From: RUG11783 sp964599695
GTDB lineage: Bacteria > Bacillota > Clostridia > Oscillospirales > Ruminococcaceae
NCBI GenBank assembly: GCA_964599695.1
Contig: CAZRGP010000008.1
Location: 12,665-76,664, forward strand
DNA: 64,000 bases
Direction of reading: 5' to 3'
A program made the position numbers and the translations under genes. Positions 43,499 to 52,818 of this stretch are shown here, in pieces. How positions within the stretch are numbered: position 1 is the first letter of the stretch; each line of letters begins with the position of its first letter. The notes beneath the pieces were generated by a model that saw only the letters and a list, made by a program, of their open reading frames with translations, ran no database searches and was not told the origin of the DNA.

Positions 43499-44908
43499 AT
43501 GGAGTATCTTGGTATTCATTACGAAGTAGATAACATTCCGGAGCTGGATTCGGAATTCATTCCGCTTGGGAAATGGATGGAAGCGTTTCTGAAGCAGGCG
43601 GATTATCCCGTTAAAGTAGGAATCGAACGCCAGGGAAAAATCACCGTTCGTGAGACAAGGATCTGCGGCACGGATGATATGTTTGAAGCGGATTACAGAT
43701 ACCTTGAAAGGTATATTAAATTTCTTCTTTGGTCGATTGGCGGTTATACGATCTACCTGTCCGGAACTGATCGGATCGTCGACAGATTAAAGAAGGAATA
43801 CGTGTATGACGAAAAGGATCCTTCGAAGAACGGAAAGAGATGGTTTGACGTTCAATTTATGGAGGATGTATTTGAGAAGACGATCACGATCGTAAGCGTT
43901 CCTCACGATGAGTTTCCAGAGGAGGTCGACGAGACGGTATCTATCGGAGGCCATTTGGACGGAAACAGGATCGGACTGGATCTAGGCGGTTCCGATTTGA
44001 AGGTTTCCCTCGTAAAAGGCGGAAAAGAGATCTTCTCTGAGGAAAGGGTCTGGCATCCCAAGACACAGACGAATCCGAAGTATCACTATGACTTCATTAC
44101 GGATATTCTGAAGGAAAGCGAACAGAAACTTGGGAAAGTGGATGCGATAGGTATATCTACCGCTGGCGTTCTGATAGGAAATGATCTTCGGCTCTCCTCT
44201 TTGTTTATAAAGGTTCCCAGGGAAGATAAAGAAGCCTGGAAACAAGTGCATTCGGTATATGACAATGTGGCTAAAACAGTAGGGGATGGAAGCGTTCCTG
44301 TGGTCGCTGCGAACGACGGAGATATTACAGCCCTTGCCGGAGCACTTAGCTTCGGAAAGAACAACGTTCTTGGATTGGCTTTCGGAACCAGCATTGCGGG
44401 CGGTTTTGTGAACGAGGAGGGGAATATTCTCGGATGGTTCAATGAACTGGCTTTTGCTCCCGTGGATCTTAATGAGAACGCAGCCATGGATGAGTGGAGT
44501 TTCGATATCGGTGTTGCGTGCAAGTATCTGTCACAGGACGGTGTGATTAAACTTGCTCCAAGAGCCGGATTCGAGTTTGAAGACGGAATGACGCCGGCAG
44601 AAAAACTGTCCTTCATGCAGGCTCAAGTCAATGAGGGATCGGAACAAGCTCGGAAGGTGTTCAGATCGATCGGATGTTATCTCGCCCATATCATTCCTCT
44701 ATATCGCATGTTCTACAATTTTGACAACCTTCTTCTCCTTGGCAGGGTCCTGTCTGGCGAAGGAGGAGAGATCATACTTAAAGAATGCAATAGGGTTTTG
44801 GTACAGGAATATCCCACCGTTGCATCCGAAGTTGAAATCATCCTTCCTGACGAAAAGACAAGAAAAGTAGGGCAGGCATTTGCTGCAGCTTCGCTCCCGG
44901 AGATTTAA
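43499..44908 (+). CDS. ROK-family sugar kinase-like protein with N-terminal extension
   Basis: The 469-residue protein carries a ROK/hexokinase core from about residue 155: phosphate 1 motif NRIGLDLGGSDLK, VDAIGISTAGV, catalytic AANDGDITALAGA (DG), and the adenosine-type LAFGTSIAGGFV. The cysteine cluster of zinc-binding ROK repressors is missing, and there is no HTH. The first 150 residues form an unrecognised domain (repeated FE-, YIKFLLWSIGGYTIYLSG). Normal ROK kinases are about 300 residues. It is 11 bases downstream of the NahK-like gene and probably works on the same or a linked sugar. Confidence 0.78.
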   Translation: MEYLGIHYEVDNIPELDSEFIPLGKWMEAFLKQADYPVKVGIERQGKITVRETRICGTDDMFEADYRYLERYIKFLLWSIGGYTIYLSGTDRIVDRLKKEYVYDEKDPSKNGKRWFDVQFMEDVFEKTITIVSVPHDEFPEEVDETVSIGGHLDGNRIGLDLGGSDLKVSLVKGGKEIFSEERVWHPKTQTNPKYHYDFITDILKESEQKLGKVDAIGISTAGVLIGNDLRLSSLFIKVPREDKEAWKQVHSVYDNVAKTVGDGSVPVVAANDGDITALAGALSFGKNNVLGLAFGTSIAGGFVNEEGNILGWFNELAFAPVDLNENAAMDEWSFDIGVACKYLSQDGVIKLAPRAGFEFEDGMTPAEKLSFMQAQVNEGSEQARKVFRSIGCYLAHIIPLYRMFYNFDNLLLLGRVLSGEGGEIILKECNRVLVQEYPTVASEVEIILPDEKTRKVGQAFAAASLPEI

Positions 44909-44921
44909 GAACTTAAAAAAC

Positions 44922-44959
44922 AGCAAGGCGTTTCCGGTTCACAGCGGAAACGCCTTGCT
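44922..44959. terminator. Bidirectional terminator, ROK kinase / U32
   Basis: 15-bp perfect stem (44922-44936 with 44945-44959), with TTTTTT on the minus-strand side, between convergent genes. Confidence 0.85.
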
Positions 44960-44979
44960 TTGTAGGTGGAGTTTTAGTT

Positions 44980-46206
44980 TTATACGGACTTTACGTTTGG
45001 ATCGCTTCTGATCTTTCTGATGAAGGAATCGGTTGGAACGGAAAAGGGAAGGTGAGCGATGACAACCATCTGCGCATGGTTGGCGCATTCTATAGTGGCG
45101 CCTTGCTCATCGCAGAGCTGACCGATATTCAGTGTGTATACATGTCCATCCGGAGTAAGGATATTGACTTCGTCGTTTGCATAGAACCGGTTTCTCTGAA
45201 TGATACGTGTATTTCCATTTGTGTCGCTCTCAGCAACGATTCCAATGACATCACAAGAGGAAATGTAGGAGGAGTTTTCAGGATACTGCTGAGCCGGAGA
45301 AAGATAGAATCCGGTAGAATAAGGTCTGTGGCTTACCATCTCAACCTCCTGATACCATTCATCGGCAAGAGGCATTCTGCTTTCATATGCATCGATCGCG
45401 TGACGGTATGCAGCGGTGGTTGAAGCGACATAGTAGGACGACTTTGTTCTTCCTTCTATCTTAAGGCTGTTTACCCCTGCCTCGATGAGAGAGGGTATAA
45501 TGTGAATCGTACAGAGATCCTTGGAATTGAGGATGAATGTGCCTCCGTCTTCGGTGATTTCGTAGTACTCACCGGGACGGTTTTCTTCGACTAGATGATA
45601 TCTCCATCTGCAGGGTTGAGCGCACATTCCCCGGTTGGCATCCCTTCCGGTGAGGTAGGTCGATAAAAGGCACCTTCCTGAGAAGGAAACACACATGGAA
45701 CCATGGCAAAAAGCTTCAATCTGGAGATCGTCGGGCAATTGCTCCCGCATGGAAGCGATATCTTTCAGACTGGTTTCACGGGCGAGGACGATCCTTTTTG
45801 CTCCAAGATCATATAGGGCTTTCGCAGTCTCAGAGTTCATTATGCCGACTTGGGTGCTTGCGTGTATGTCTACAGAAGGGCAGTATTTTTTGCACAGGCT
45901 GATCACTCCCAGGTCTGCAACGATAACACCGTCTGCACCTATTCTTTCCAAAAGTTCCAGGAAAGACGGAAGGTTACGAATTTCTTCATTCGTTGGTATG
46001 GTATTGCAGGTGATGTAAGCCTTGACCCCATGCGAATGGCAATATTTCAACGCCTGCTCCAGTTCTTGATCCGAAAAGTTGGATGTTCCCGCACGCATTC
46101 CAAACTGATGCCCTGCCAGATAGACGGCATTGGCTCCGTAGGAAACAGCCATTTTCAACTTTTCCATGTCTCCCGCTGGGGATAACAACTCCGGATGATA
46201 ACTCAT
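44980..46206 (-). CDS. U32-family protein (TrhP/YegQ-type tRNA hydroxylation protein)
   Basis: The 408-residue protein has the U32 signature (LLSPAGDMEKLKMAVSYGAN, GANAVYLAGHQF, EAFCHGSMCVSFSGRC, GRDANRGMCAQPCRWRY) with the conserved cysteines that bind an iron-sulfur cluster. TrhP forms prephenate-dependent 5-hydroxyuridine at tRNA position 34; older names call the family collagenase-like peptidases. Start: GTG at 46212 or ATG at 46206; GAGG sits five bases before the ATG, which I chose. A paralogue is divergently encoded just upstream. Confidence 0.86.
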   Translation of the reverse strand: MSYHPELLSPAGDMEKLKMAVSYGANAVYLAGHQFGMRAGTSNFSDQELEQALKYCHSHGVKAYITCNTIPTNEEIRNLPSFLELLERIGADGVIVADLGVISLCKKYCPSVDIHASTQVGIMNSETAKALYDLGAKRIVLARETSLKDIASMREQLPDDLQIEAFCHGSMCVSFSGRCLLSTYLTGRDANRGMCAQPCRWRYHLVEENRPGEYYEITEDGGTFILNSKDLCTIHIIPSLIEAGVNSLKIEGRTKSSYYVASTTAAYRHAIDAYESRMPLADEWYQEVEMVSHRPYSTGFYLSPAQQYPENSSYISSCDVIGIVAESDTNGNTRIIQRNRFYANDEVNILTPDGHVYTLNIGQLCDEQGATIECANHAQMVVIAHLPFSVPTDSFIRKIRSDPNVKSV

Positions 46207-46319
46207 AGTCACCTCTGTGTATGGTTAGTTCTTGTTTGCTTATTATAGCAGTTAAGCGGCAAGTGTTGCGGGCAATATGTTATATTTAATTATAGTACTT
46301 ACAATCCAAGGGAGGAGCA

Positions 46320-48362
46320 ATGGCAGTTTTACCTGAAATTTTGGCACCTGTTGGAGGAATGGAACAGCTCTATGCCGCGGTAAGGTGTGGTGCTGATGCG
46401 GTCTATTTGGGTACGAAGCATTTCAATGCGCGGAGAAACGCTGCAAATTTCACTGAGGAAGAGTTTGCTGATGTAGTAAAGTATTGCCATATCAGGGGTG
46501 TTGATGTGAATGTCACGATCAACACAATGATTTACGATGATGAAATGAGCCAAATGGAAGAAGCAGCGGAACTGGTCGCATCGGCGGGAGTGGATGGTGT
46601 AATCATACAGGACCTGGCAGTACTCGACTTGTTCAGGAGAAAATATCCGCAGATCAAGAGAATCGCATCCACTCAGATGGCGGTTCACAACAGAGATGGT
46701 GCAAAGTTTGTGGAAGACCTGGGATTTGATACGCTTGTTCTGGCCAGAGAGCTGTCCAAAGACGAAATCAGGGACATCATCGAGAATACATCTCTTTCGA
46801 CAGAAGCATTCATTCATGGCGCTCATTGTATGAGCGTTTCCGGAATGTGTTATGTTTCTTCTATGCTTGGTGAGAGAAGTGGGAACAGAGGGCTGTGTGC
46901 GCAGCCTTGTAGATTGGATTGGAAATGCGGGGATAGGGATTATGTATTGTCGTTAAAAGATCTGAGTTTGATACACCATGTTCAGGAACTTGCAGAAATT
47001 GGGGTGGATTCTTTTAAAATCGAAGGGAGGATGAAACGTCCCGAGTATGTTGCTGCCGCAGTAACTGCATGCAGAAAAGCGTTACATGGAGAGCCATACG
47101 ATGAAAATGTTTTAAAGGTTGTTTTCTCGAGAAGCGGATTCACGGATGGTTACTTCACAGGGAAACGCGACGCTACAATGTTCGGAGTGAGAACGAAGGA
47201 TGATGTTTTGTCGTCAGGTTCAATTCTTAAAGACTTGAAGAAACTGTATGAGAAAGAACAGCAGGTGATTCCTGTAGATATCGTTTCCCGGATTGAAGGG
47301 GAGACACTGTATGTGGAAATGCGTGACGATAGAGGAAATGTCGCAACTACAGAGCTTGTCGGTGTCGAAAAAGCCCAAAAACACAGTACCACTTCGCTTG
47401 AAGTGTCCAACAGTCTTTCGAAACTTGGAGGTACCCCGTTTTATGCTCGCCAGACCGAGGTTGTAATCCCCGAGGGTGTTTTCCTCTCTGCCTCGAGTAT
47501 AAACCAGATGCGTCGCGATGCTGTCGCACAGCTGGAGGAATTGAGGGGAAAGAGAAAAGAGTGTGAAAAAAGAAAAAGGTATGTTTCTGCGGAAACAGTG
47601 ACCCACCCCAAAGGGGCTAGGGAAGCATGGGCGCGTTTTTCCAATATTGAACAGCTGCAGTTAGGCAGTTCGTTTGATCGTATTATTGTTCCGGAATGGA
47701 TCATCAATCCCGGAAATATTGACATAATGAATCCTGCCAAAACGATAATTGAGCTTCCTGCAGTCATTTTCCCTGAAGATTATGCAGGACTCATGGCGCA
47801 TATGGAAGAACTGGAAAAACGGGGATTTCGTCAACTGTATGTTAACAATCCATATGGAATAGAGATCGCGCGTAAATTCTCAATGGAATTCCATGGTGGT
47901 TTTGGAATGAACATTGCTAATGGGATAGCGTTAAACACTATGCTTTTCTGCGGGGCGATGTCGCAAACAGTATCTATGGAACTGAGTAATAAAAGGATAG
48001 AAGCGCTGGAGAGGCCTTTGCCTTTATCGATGATTGTTTACGGAAAGCTACCTCTTATGCGTTTCCGCAATTGTCCCGTCCGTGCTTCCATAGGGTGCGG
48101 AAAATGTCTTGGAAAAGGACAGTTAAAGGACCGATTTGGAAATACATTCCAGATTGAGTGTTGCGACAAGCGTACGAGTTCGCTCCTAAACAGTGTACCG
48201 ATCTATATTATGGATAAGCGAGTACCGGATATAGATATTCAGATTTATTGGTTTACTACTGAAACTCCTGCTGAGATAAAGAATGTTATCGACACGTCTG
48301 AAAAAGGTTTAATTCCCGATTTCAAGCGAACAAGAGGCTTATACTACAGGGAGGTCATGTGA
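46320..48362 (+). CDS. Long U32-family protein (RlhA-like, with C-terminal DUF3656-type region)
   Basis: The 680-residue protein shares the N-terminal U32 core (ILAPVGGMEQLYAAVRCGAD, AFIHGAHCMSVSGMCYVSS, SGNRGLCAQPCRLDWK) with the divergent neighbour but has about 280 additional residues, including a second cysteine set (CPVRASIGCGKC near the end). RlhA hydroxylates a cytidine of 23S rRNA, using prephenate. GGGAGGAG directly precedes ATG 46320. It overlaps the acyltransferase gene (stop TGA inside GTGATG). Which RNA it modifies is not decidable here. Confidence 0.85.
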   Translation: MAVLPEILAPVGGMEQLYAAVRCGADAVYLGTKHFNARRNAANFTEEEFADVVKYCHIRGVDVNVTINTMIYDDEMSQMEEAAELVASAGVDGVIIQDLAVLDLFRRKYPQIKRIASTQMAVHNRDGAKFVEDLGFDTLVLARELSKDEIRDIIENTSLSTEAFIHGAHCMSVSGMCYVSSMLGERSGNRGLCAQPCRLDWKCGDRDYVLSLKDLSLIHHVQELAEIGVDSFKIEGRMKRPEYVAAAVTACRKALHGEPYDENVLKVVFSRSGFTDGYFTGKRDATMFGVRTKDDVLSSGSILKDLKKLYEKEQQVIPVDIVSRIEGETLYVEMRDDRGNVATTELVGVEKAQKHSTTSLEVSNSLSKLGGTPFYARQTEVVIPEGVFLSASSINQMRRDAVAQLEELRGKRKECEKRKRYVSAETVTHPKGAREAWARFSNIEQLQLGSSFDRIIVPEWIINPGNIDIMNPAKTIIELPAVIFPEDYAGLMAHMEELEKRGFRQLYVNNPYGIEIARKFSMEFHGGFGMNIANGIALNTMLFCGAMSQTVSMELSNKRIEALERPLPLSMIVYGKLPLMRFRNCPVRASIGCGKCLGKGQLKDRFGNTFQIECCDKRTSSLLNSVPIYIMDKRVPDIDIQIYWFTTETPAEIKNVIDTSEKGLIPDFKRTRGLYYREVM

Positions 48363-49621
48363 TGAAAATAAAGACGAAAACAGCTACCTATGAAGAAGTG
48401 ATGTCGCTTCCTCCGTTTCAGCATCAAAAACCGCAAAAACCGGATATATTCTTTCGTACGCTTGTGAGGCTCCTTTCTGAAGGGGACTTAAAAGCCGTGA
48501 ATTTCAAATATACATCGGATGACATCTCTTCACTGAAGGATCAGCCATGCTTCATTCTGATGAATCACTCGAGTTTCATCGATCTCGAGATAGCCTCTAA
48601 GATGCTGTATCCGAGGCCTTATTCGATCATATGTACTTCTGACGGTTTTGTCGGAAAGGATTGGTTGCTGAGAAAGATAGGGTGTATTCCCACAGAGAAG
48701 TTTGTCAGCGATGTTATATTGCTCAAAGATATTCTCTATGCCGTGAAGAAACTCAATAACAGTATTCTGATGTATCCTGAAGCAAGTTATTCTTTTGACG
48801 GAACTGCAACGGATCTTCCTTCAGGACTGGGTAAATTCATAAAAAAACTCGGTATACCTGTCCTGTTTATCAAGACTGAAGGTGCATTCGCACGGGATCC
48901 TCTTTACAATATGCTTCAGAAACGGAAAGTTGATGTATCCGCTCATCTGCGCTATCTCCTGTCTCCTGAACAGATTAAAGATAAAACGGGAGAGGAGATC
49001 GATGCAGTTCTTAAGGAAGCATTCACGTTTGATAATTTTAGGTGGCAAAAAGAGAATCATGTGGTGATCGATGAACCCTTCAGAGCAGATGGCCTTGAGA
49101 GAATCTTGTATAAATGCCCTTGTTGCGGAGCAGAAGGTCACACAAAGGGAAAAGGCATCAGACTGGAGTGTTCCGGCTGTGGAGCACAATGGGTGATGAA
49201 TGAACTGGGTGAAGTGATTAGGCAGAACGGAGAAAACCGATTTACACACATACCGGATTGGTATAGTTGGGAAAGAGAATGTGTTCGTCAGGAGATCATT
49301 GAAGGAACCTATAAGCTGAATGTACCTGTCTCGATCGGGCTTATGGTTAACCATGAAGCAATCTACATGGTAGGGGATGGCAAGCTTATCCATGACAACA
49401 ATGGATTTCACCTCAGCGCGGATGATGGTTCGTTCAACTATGAGCAGGCACCTCAGGCTTCATACAGCTGTTATTCAGATTATTATTGGTACGAACTTGG
49501 AGATATTATTTGTATTGGTGAGAAGAAATGTTTGTACTATTGCTTCCCCAAGGTGGAAGGAGTCGTAGCTAAGACACGACTTGCTACTGAAGAATTGTAT
49601 AAGCTTGTAAATAAGCGGTAG
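48362..49621 (+). CDS. PlsC-family acyltransferase with C-terminal zinc ribbon
   Basis: Residues 60-200 hold the lysophospholipid acyltransferase motifs: NHSSFIDLE (H-x4-D catalytic dyad) and YPEASYSFDG. After the catalytic part there is a zinc ribbon with CPCCG and CSGCG (about 252-275) and about 140 further residues without a recognised domain. Ordinary PlsC is 200-260 residues; this is 419. There is no strong N-terminal membrane helix. ATG 48362 fits GGGAGG at 48349-48354 (7-base spacing). It is translationally coupled to the U32 gene. Confidence 0.82.
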   Translation: MKIKTKTATYEEVMSLPPFQHQKPQKPDIFFRTLVRLLSEGDLKAVNFKYTSDDISSLKDQPCFILMNHSSFIDLEIASKMLYPRPYSIICTSDGFVGKDWLLRKIGCIPTEKFVSDVILLKDILYAVKKLNNSILMYPEASYSFDGTATDLPSGLGKFIKKLGIPVLFIKTEGAFARDPLYNMLQKRKVDVSAHLRYLLSPEQIKDKTGEEIDAVLKEAFTFDNFRWQKENHVVIDEPFRADGLERILYKCPCCGAEGHTKGKGIRLECSGCGAQWVMNELGEVIRQNGENRFTHIPDWYSWERECVRQEIIEGTYKLNVPVSIGLMVNHEAIYMVGDGKLIHDNNGFHLSADDGSFNYEQAPQASYSCYSDYYWYELGDIICIGEKKCLYYCFPKVEGVVAKTRLATEELYKLVNKR

Positions 49622-49642
49622 GGCACATCGCAGGATATGGAA

Positions 49643-49677
49643 GAACCCATTATCGACATAAGGTCGATAATGGGTTC
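49643..49677 (+). terminator. Intrinsic terminator after the acyltransferase gene
   Basis: 14-bp perfect stem (49643-49656 with 49664-49677), 7-base loop, then TGTTTAT. Confidence 0.75.
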
Positions 49678-49708
49678 TGTTTATCTCAAAGAGTCAGATA
49701 GTGTTTTA

Positions 49709-50422
49709 TCAAAATGTGTAATAACCTCTTTCTTTCGCTTCCTGAAGAAAGCGCATTGTACCTGCGTAATCCAGAGGCTCGCGATGGGAGTGAAGGAAAC
49801 AGTTGAAATCCAGTTTACTTACGGAGTCGGTATAAAGAGCCAGGAGATGGGGATCATAGGCGATATTGGGAAGAGAGAAATTGCCTGCAGAAGAATCTCC
49901 TGCAAATACCATGCCATCTTTTGGAATATAGATCAGTGTGCTGTCGTCCGAATGTGGTCCATCTACATGGAAGGCTTCGACGGTTAAGTTATCCAGATTG
50001 ATCGAGATCTTGTCGGTAAAAACAATATCTGCGGATTTGGGAGAGATCAGATCAGAGGACGGATACTCCGCTCTGGCGAACTCTTCCTTTTCATAGAATG
50101 CTTCAATCTCTTCGTGCGTCCATTGTTCCATTTTTCTAAGATGGGATTGAGTTTTATCGCTTGCGATAACGGGAGCGGCTACTTCGGGGATCCCTAGAGT
50201 ATGATCCCAGTGCCAATGCGTAATGAGACAAAAAGAGGGATGAGGAAAATGGTGTTGATCCAATACGGCGAGAAATTCCCTGTAATGCATAGGGCTGTTC
50301 CCGGCGTCAACGACAATTGCTTTGCCGCTTTCGCTTAAAATATATCCCAGCGAAGGACGATCGGTATGCGGTTCGGAGTTGGTATACCAGCAATGTTGTG
50401 TCAGTTGTCTGATTTCTAGCAT
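49709..50422 (-). CDS. MBL-fold metallo-hydrolase
   Basis: The 237-residue protein has the metal-binding THWHWDHTLG (HxHxDH), a second His at VDGPHSDD, FAGDS and a final SHREP histidine: a complete two-metal beta-lactamase fold. It lacks flavodiiron or rhodanese partners, so substrate is unknown; glyoxalase II-like, phosphodiesterase-like or lactonase-like activities are possible. It overlaps the end of the upstream nucleotide-hydrolase-like gene by 7 bases. Confidence 0.85.
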   Translation of the reverse strand: MLEIRQLTQHCWYTNSEPHTDRPSLGYILSESGKAIVVDAGNSPMHYREFLAVLDQHHFPHPSFCLITHWHWDHTLGIPEVAAPVIASDKTQSHLRKMEQWTHEEIEAFYEKEEFARAEYPSSDLISPKSADIVFTDKISINLDNLTVEAFHVDGPHSDDSTLIYIPKDGMVFAGDSSAGNFSLPNIAYDPHLLALYTDSVSKLDFNCFLHSHREPLDYAGTMRFLQEAKERGYYTF

Positions 50423-50853
50423 ATTTGCCCTCCGTTTTCCGCTATAAGATCCATGAGAGAGGAGAATAACATATCTTCCGTGTTGTAGAACGACACATGG
50501 AAATACTGGTCACCAGATATCATCGCGGATAAGCCGGAAGAAATATTATCTTTCTGGCGAGAGAAGACATATGTTGGTTTGTGGAGCTGTTTAGCCATTG
50601 CAAGCTCATAGCCAACTCCGAGTGATGGTGTGGTACATTCAGCAATTACCATATCCGCCTCTTCGAGCCACGCCATGTCCTCAGACCATATTTGGTGGTC
50701 GCTTTTATCCTTTTCAAGTCCAAAAACTTCAGGCGAAGCAATATGTTCGGTTAAAACAGTATGGCCGGAGTCTTTTAAAAACTGAATGATCTTTTGATAG
50801 AGAGCAACGTCGTTTCGTCCTCCACGTATAGATCCACAAAAATAGATTTTCAT
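50416..50853 (-). CDS. Nucleoside 2-deoxyribosyltransferase-fold protein (DNPH1-like)
   Basis: 145 residues beginning MKIYFCGSIRGGRNDVALY, the nucleotide-binding N-terminus of 2'-deoxynucleoside 5'-phosphate N-hydrolase (DNPH1/Rcl), followed by VLTEH, DMAWLEEADMVIAECTTPSLGVGYELA, with the catalytic glutamate in GVGYELA. The family cleaves the N-glycosidic bond of deoxynucleotides (sanitation of modified dNMPs). ATG 50853 is preceded by GGAAG; the longer start at 50874 is less likely. It may form a two-gene unit with the MBL hydrolase. Confidence 0.82.
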   Translation of the reverse strand: MKIYFCGSIRGGRNDVALYQKIIQFLKDSGHTVLTEHIASPEVFGLEKDKSDHQIWSEDMAWLEEADMVIAECTTPSLGVGYELAMAKQLHKPTYVFSRQKDNISSGLSAMISGDQYFHVSFYNTEDMLFSSLMDLIAENGGQIC

Positions 50854-50924
50854 AGTAAAACTTCCTTTTTTCAATTATTATACATCTGAAAAGCCATCAA
50901 AAAACAGTTGGCAATAGATACGAA

Positions 50925-50950
50925 AAACGGCGGCCGGATGGCCGCCGTTT
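50925..50950 (-). terminator. Terminator of the rbr-dfx unit
   Basis: 11-bp GC-rich stem (50925-50935 with 50940-50950), 4-base loop and T run on the minus strand. Confidence 0.78.
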
Positions 50951-50967
50951 AGGATATTGGGATTAGA

Positions 50968-51336
50968 TTAGGCTTTCCAGAGTCCGTGGAGATTGCAGTA
51001 GGCATAACATGCTTCGACAGACTCGTTTTCGAGAAGCAGGAACTCCGCCTTGGGCTCACTGTCAGGGGAAAGAAGTTTTCTCTGATTACCCAAGTTGGTA
51101 CAGAGCACGACCCAGCCGATATAATGAGCGTCGGTCATAGGATGAGGTGCAGTGCCAACATTCACGGTGACCTTATTTCCTTCAACATTCACAACAGGAA
51201 CATGCTTTTCGTTAGCAGCATCTGTTGTGTTGGGAAGGATTTCTTCCATTTTTTGCCCACAGCAAAATACCGGTACACCTGAATTCTCTACATAAGCGAT
51301 GATATTCCCGCAATGAGAGCAGCGATAGAATTTCAT
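50968..51336 (-). CDS. dfx: Desulfoferrodoxin / superoxide reductase
   Basis: Reduces superoxide to hydrogen peroxide in anaerobes. The 122-residue protein has an N-terminal desulforedoxin domain (Cys6, Cys9, Cys25, Cys26 binding Fe(Cys)4) and a catalytic centre II with EKHVP (His45), GTAPHPM (His65), DAHYIGW (His71) and AYCNLHGLW (Cys114, His117), a complete ligand set. It follows rubrerythrin by 21 bases; rubrerythrin can remove the peroxide produced. Confidence 0.95.
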   Translation of the reverse strand: MKFYRCSHCGNIIAYVENSGVPVFCCGQKMEEILPNTTDAANEKHVPVVNVEGNKVTVNVGTAPHPMTDAHYIGWVVLCTNLGNQRKLLSPDSEPKAEFLLLENESVEACYAYCNLHGLWKA

Positions 51337-51357
51337 TGGAATTCTCCTTGTTGTTGA

Positions 51358-51882
51358 TTATTTGACCTGCTCAAAGTAAGACTGCGGATGTGAGCAGACC
51401 GGGCAGACCTGAGGTGCAGAAGTGCCAACATGGATGTGACCGCAATTGCGGCATTTCCATACGACGACACCGTCCTTCTCGAATACTTTGCCATTGTTCA
51501 GATCATCAAGAAGTCTCAGATAACGCTCTTCATGGTGTTTCTCAATTGCGCCTACGCCTTCAAAACGATAAGCGATCTCAATAAAGCCTTCTTCACGTGC
51601 TTCTTTGGCGAAGCGGGCATACATGTCTGTCCACTCCTCGTTCTCACCGGCAGCAGCTGCTTTCAGGTTTTCAGCGGTTGTTCCGATTCCGTCCAAATAT
51701 TTGAACCAGAGTTTAGCATGTTCTTTCTCGTTTTCTGCTGTTTCAAGGAAAATAGCGGCGATCTCTTCATAACCTTCTTTTTTTGCTTTGGAAGCGAAAT
51801 AGGTATATTTGTTCCTCGCCTGGCTCTCTCCCGCGAATGCAAACTGAAGATTCTGCTCAGTTTTGGATCCTTTTAATTCCAT
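51358..51882 (-). CDS. rbr: Rubrerythrin
   Basis: Non-haem diiron peroxidase. The 174-residue protein has the four-helix diiron domain (FAGESQARNKY, ENEKEHAKLWFKYL, VGAIEKHHEERY supply Glu and His ligands) and a C-terminal rubredoxin-like domain with CRNCG and CPVC binding one iron. Upstream of and co-transcribed with superoxide reductase, forming an oxidative-stress unit typical of strict anaerobes. Confidence 0.96.
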   Translation of the reverse strand: MELKGSKTEQNLQFAFAGESQARNKYTYFASKAKKEGYEEIAAIFLETAENEKEHAKLWFKYLDGIGTTAENLKAAAAGENEEWTDMYARFAKEAREEGFIEIAYRFEGVGAIEKHHEERYLRLLDDLNNGKVFEKDGVVVWKCRNCGHIHVGTSAPQVCPVCSHPQSYFEQVK

Positions 51883-51987
51883 TGTATCTCTCCTTTGTCA
51901 TCATAAAGTTTAGTTAATCATATCATTTTTATAGTATTATTAAAAGGAAAATAAATCACTGTTTAGGCAAGAAAGTTGGAGACAAAA

Positions 51988-52818
51988 ATGAAAGAAACAG
52001 ACTATATAGATCCATCCTGCCCCTTTGATGTTTCAGAGTTTAGAAAAACACCGAGCGTACCAGAAAGCGAAGATAGAGTCGATGTGTTGGATACGCTTAA
52101 ACGGGTGGATAACCTGTATGCCCAGATGCGATATGAAGAAGCGGAAAACCTTTTAGAGGATAAACTGGCGAAAGCAGTCCAATTCGGCGATAAAGCAGGG
52201 GAACTAGGATTGTTATCTGAATTGATTGGTGTCTACAGGAAAAGCCGTGAAAGGGAAAAAGGACTTGATGCCTGCCATAGGGCTTTTGATCTCATTAAAG
52301 AGATGGGACTTGAAGGAACGTCAACTGCAGGTACGATCTGGATTAACGGCGCTACTACAATGCGGGCGTTCGGACATTCGGAAGAAGGACTGCCATATTT
52401 CTATATGGCAAGCAGAGCCTACAGCGATACGATAGCGGCTGATGATTATAGATTTGCAGGATTATACAATAATCTCGGTTCTTGTCTGGAAGATCTGAAC
52501 AGAAATGAAGAGGCTATGAAGTACTATAAGATGGCTCTCAATATTGTAAAGCAAAATCCCTTGTCGGAGCTGGACGCCGCTATAACTTGGCTCAGTATGG
52601 CGGAATTGTATGATAAGATGGACCCCAGGCAGGATGATATGGTCGAAAATTGCGTGGATCAATGCATGGATATTTTTAGTAAGGAGAGCATCCCTCGGGA
52701 TGAGTATTATGCATTTCATGCCATGAATTGCTCGAAAGGACTCCGTTCACTGGGCTATTTCAAAGATGCCAAGGTTCTGGAAAGAAGAGCAGAGGAGATT
52801 AAGAGTGAAGTTTCTTGA
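51988..52818 (+). CDS. Tetratricopeptide-repeat protein paired with DUF4037
   Basis: The 276-residue protein contains helical repeats of TPR type (AGLYNNLGSCLEDLNRNEEA with MKYYKMAL; earlier AGELGLLSELIGVYRKSRE). The N-terminus (first 45 residues) is polar. No enzyme motif is seen. GGAG six bases before ATG 51988 supports that start rather than the TTG at 51976. Its last 14 bases overlap the start of the DUF4037 gene, so the two are made together and the TPR protein is a likely partner or regulator of the nucleotidyltransferase. Function unknown. Confidence 0.72.
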   Translation: MKETDYIDPSCPFDVSEFRKTPSVPESEDRVDVLDTLKRVDNLYAQMRYEEAENLLEDKLAKAVQFGDKAGELGLLSELIGVYRKSREREKGLDACHRAFDLIKEMGLEGTSTAGTIWINGATTMRAFGHSEEGLPYFYMASRAYSDTIAADDYRFAGLYNNLGSCLEDLNRNEEAMKYYKMALNIVKQNPLSELDAAITWLSMAELYDKMDPRQDDMVENCVDQCMDIFSKESIPRDEYYAFHAMNCSKGLRSLGYFKDAKVLERRAEEIKSEVS

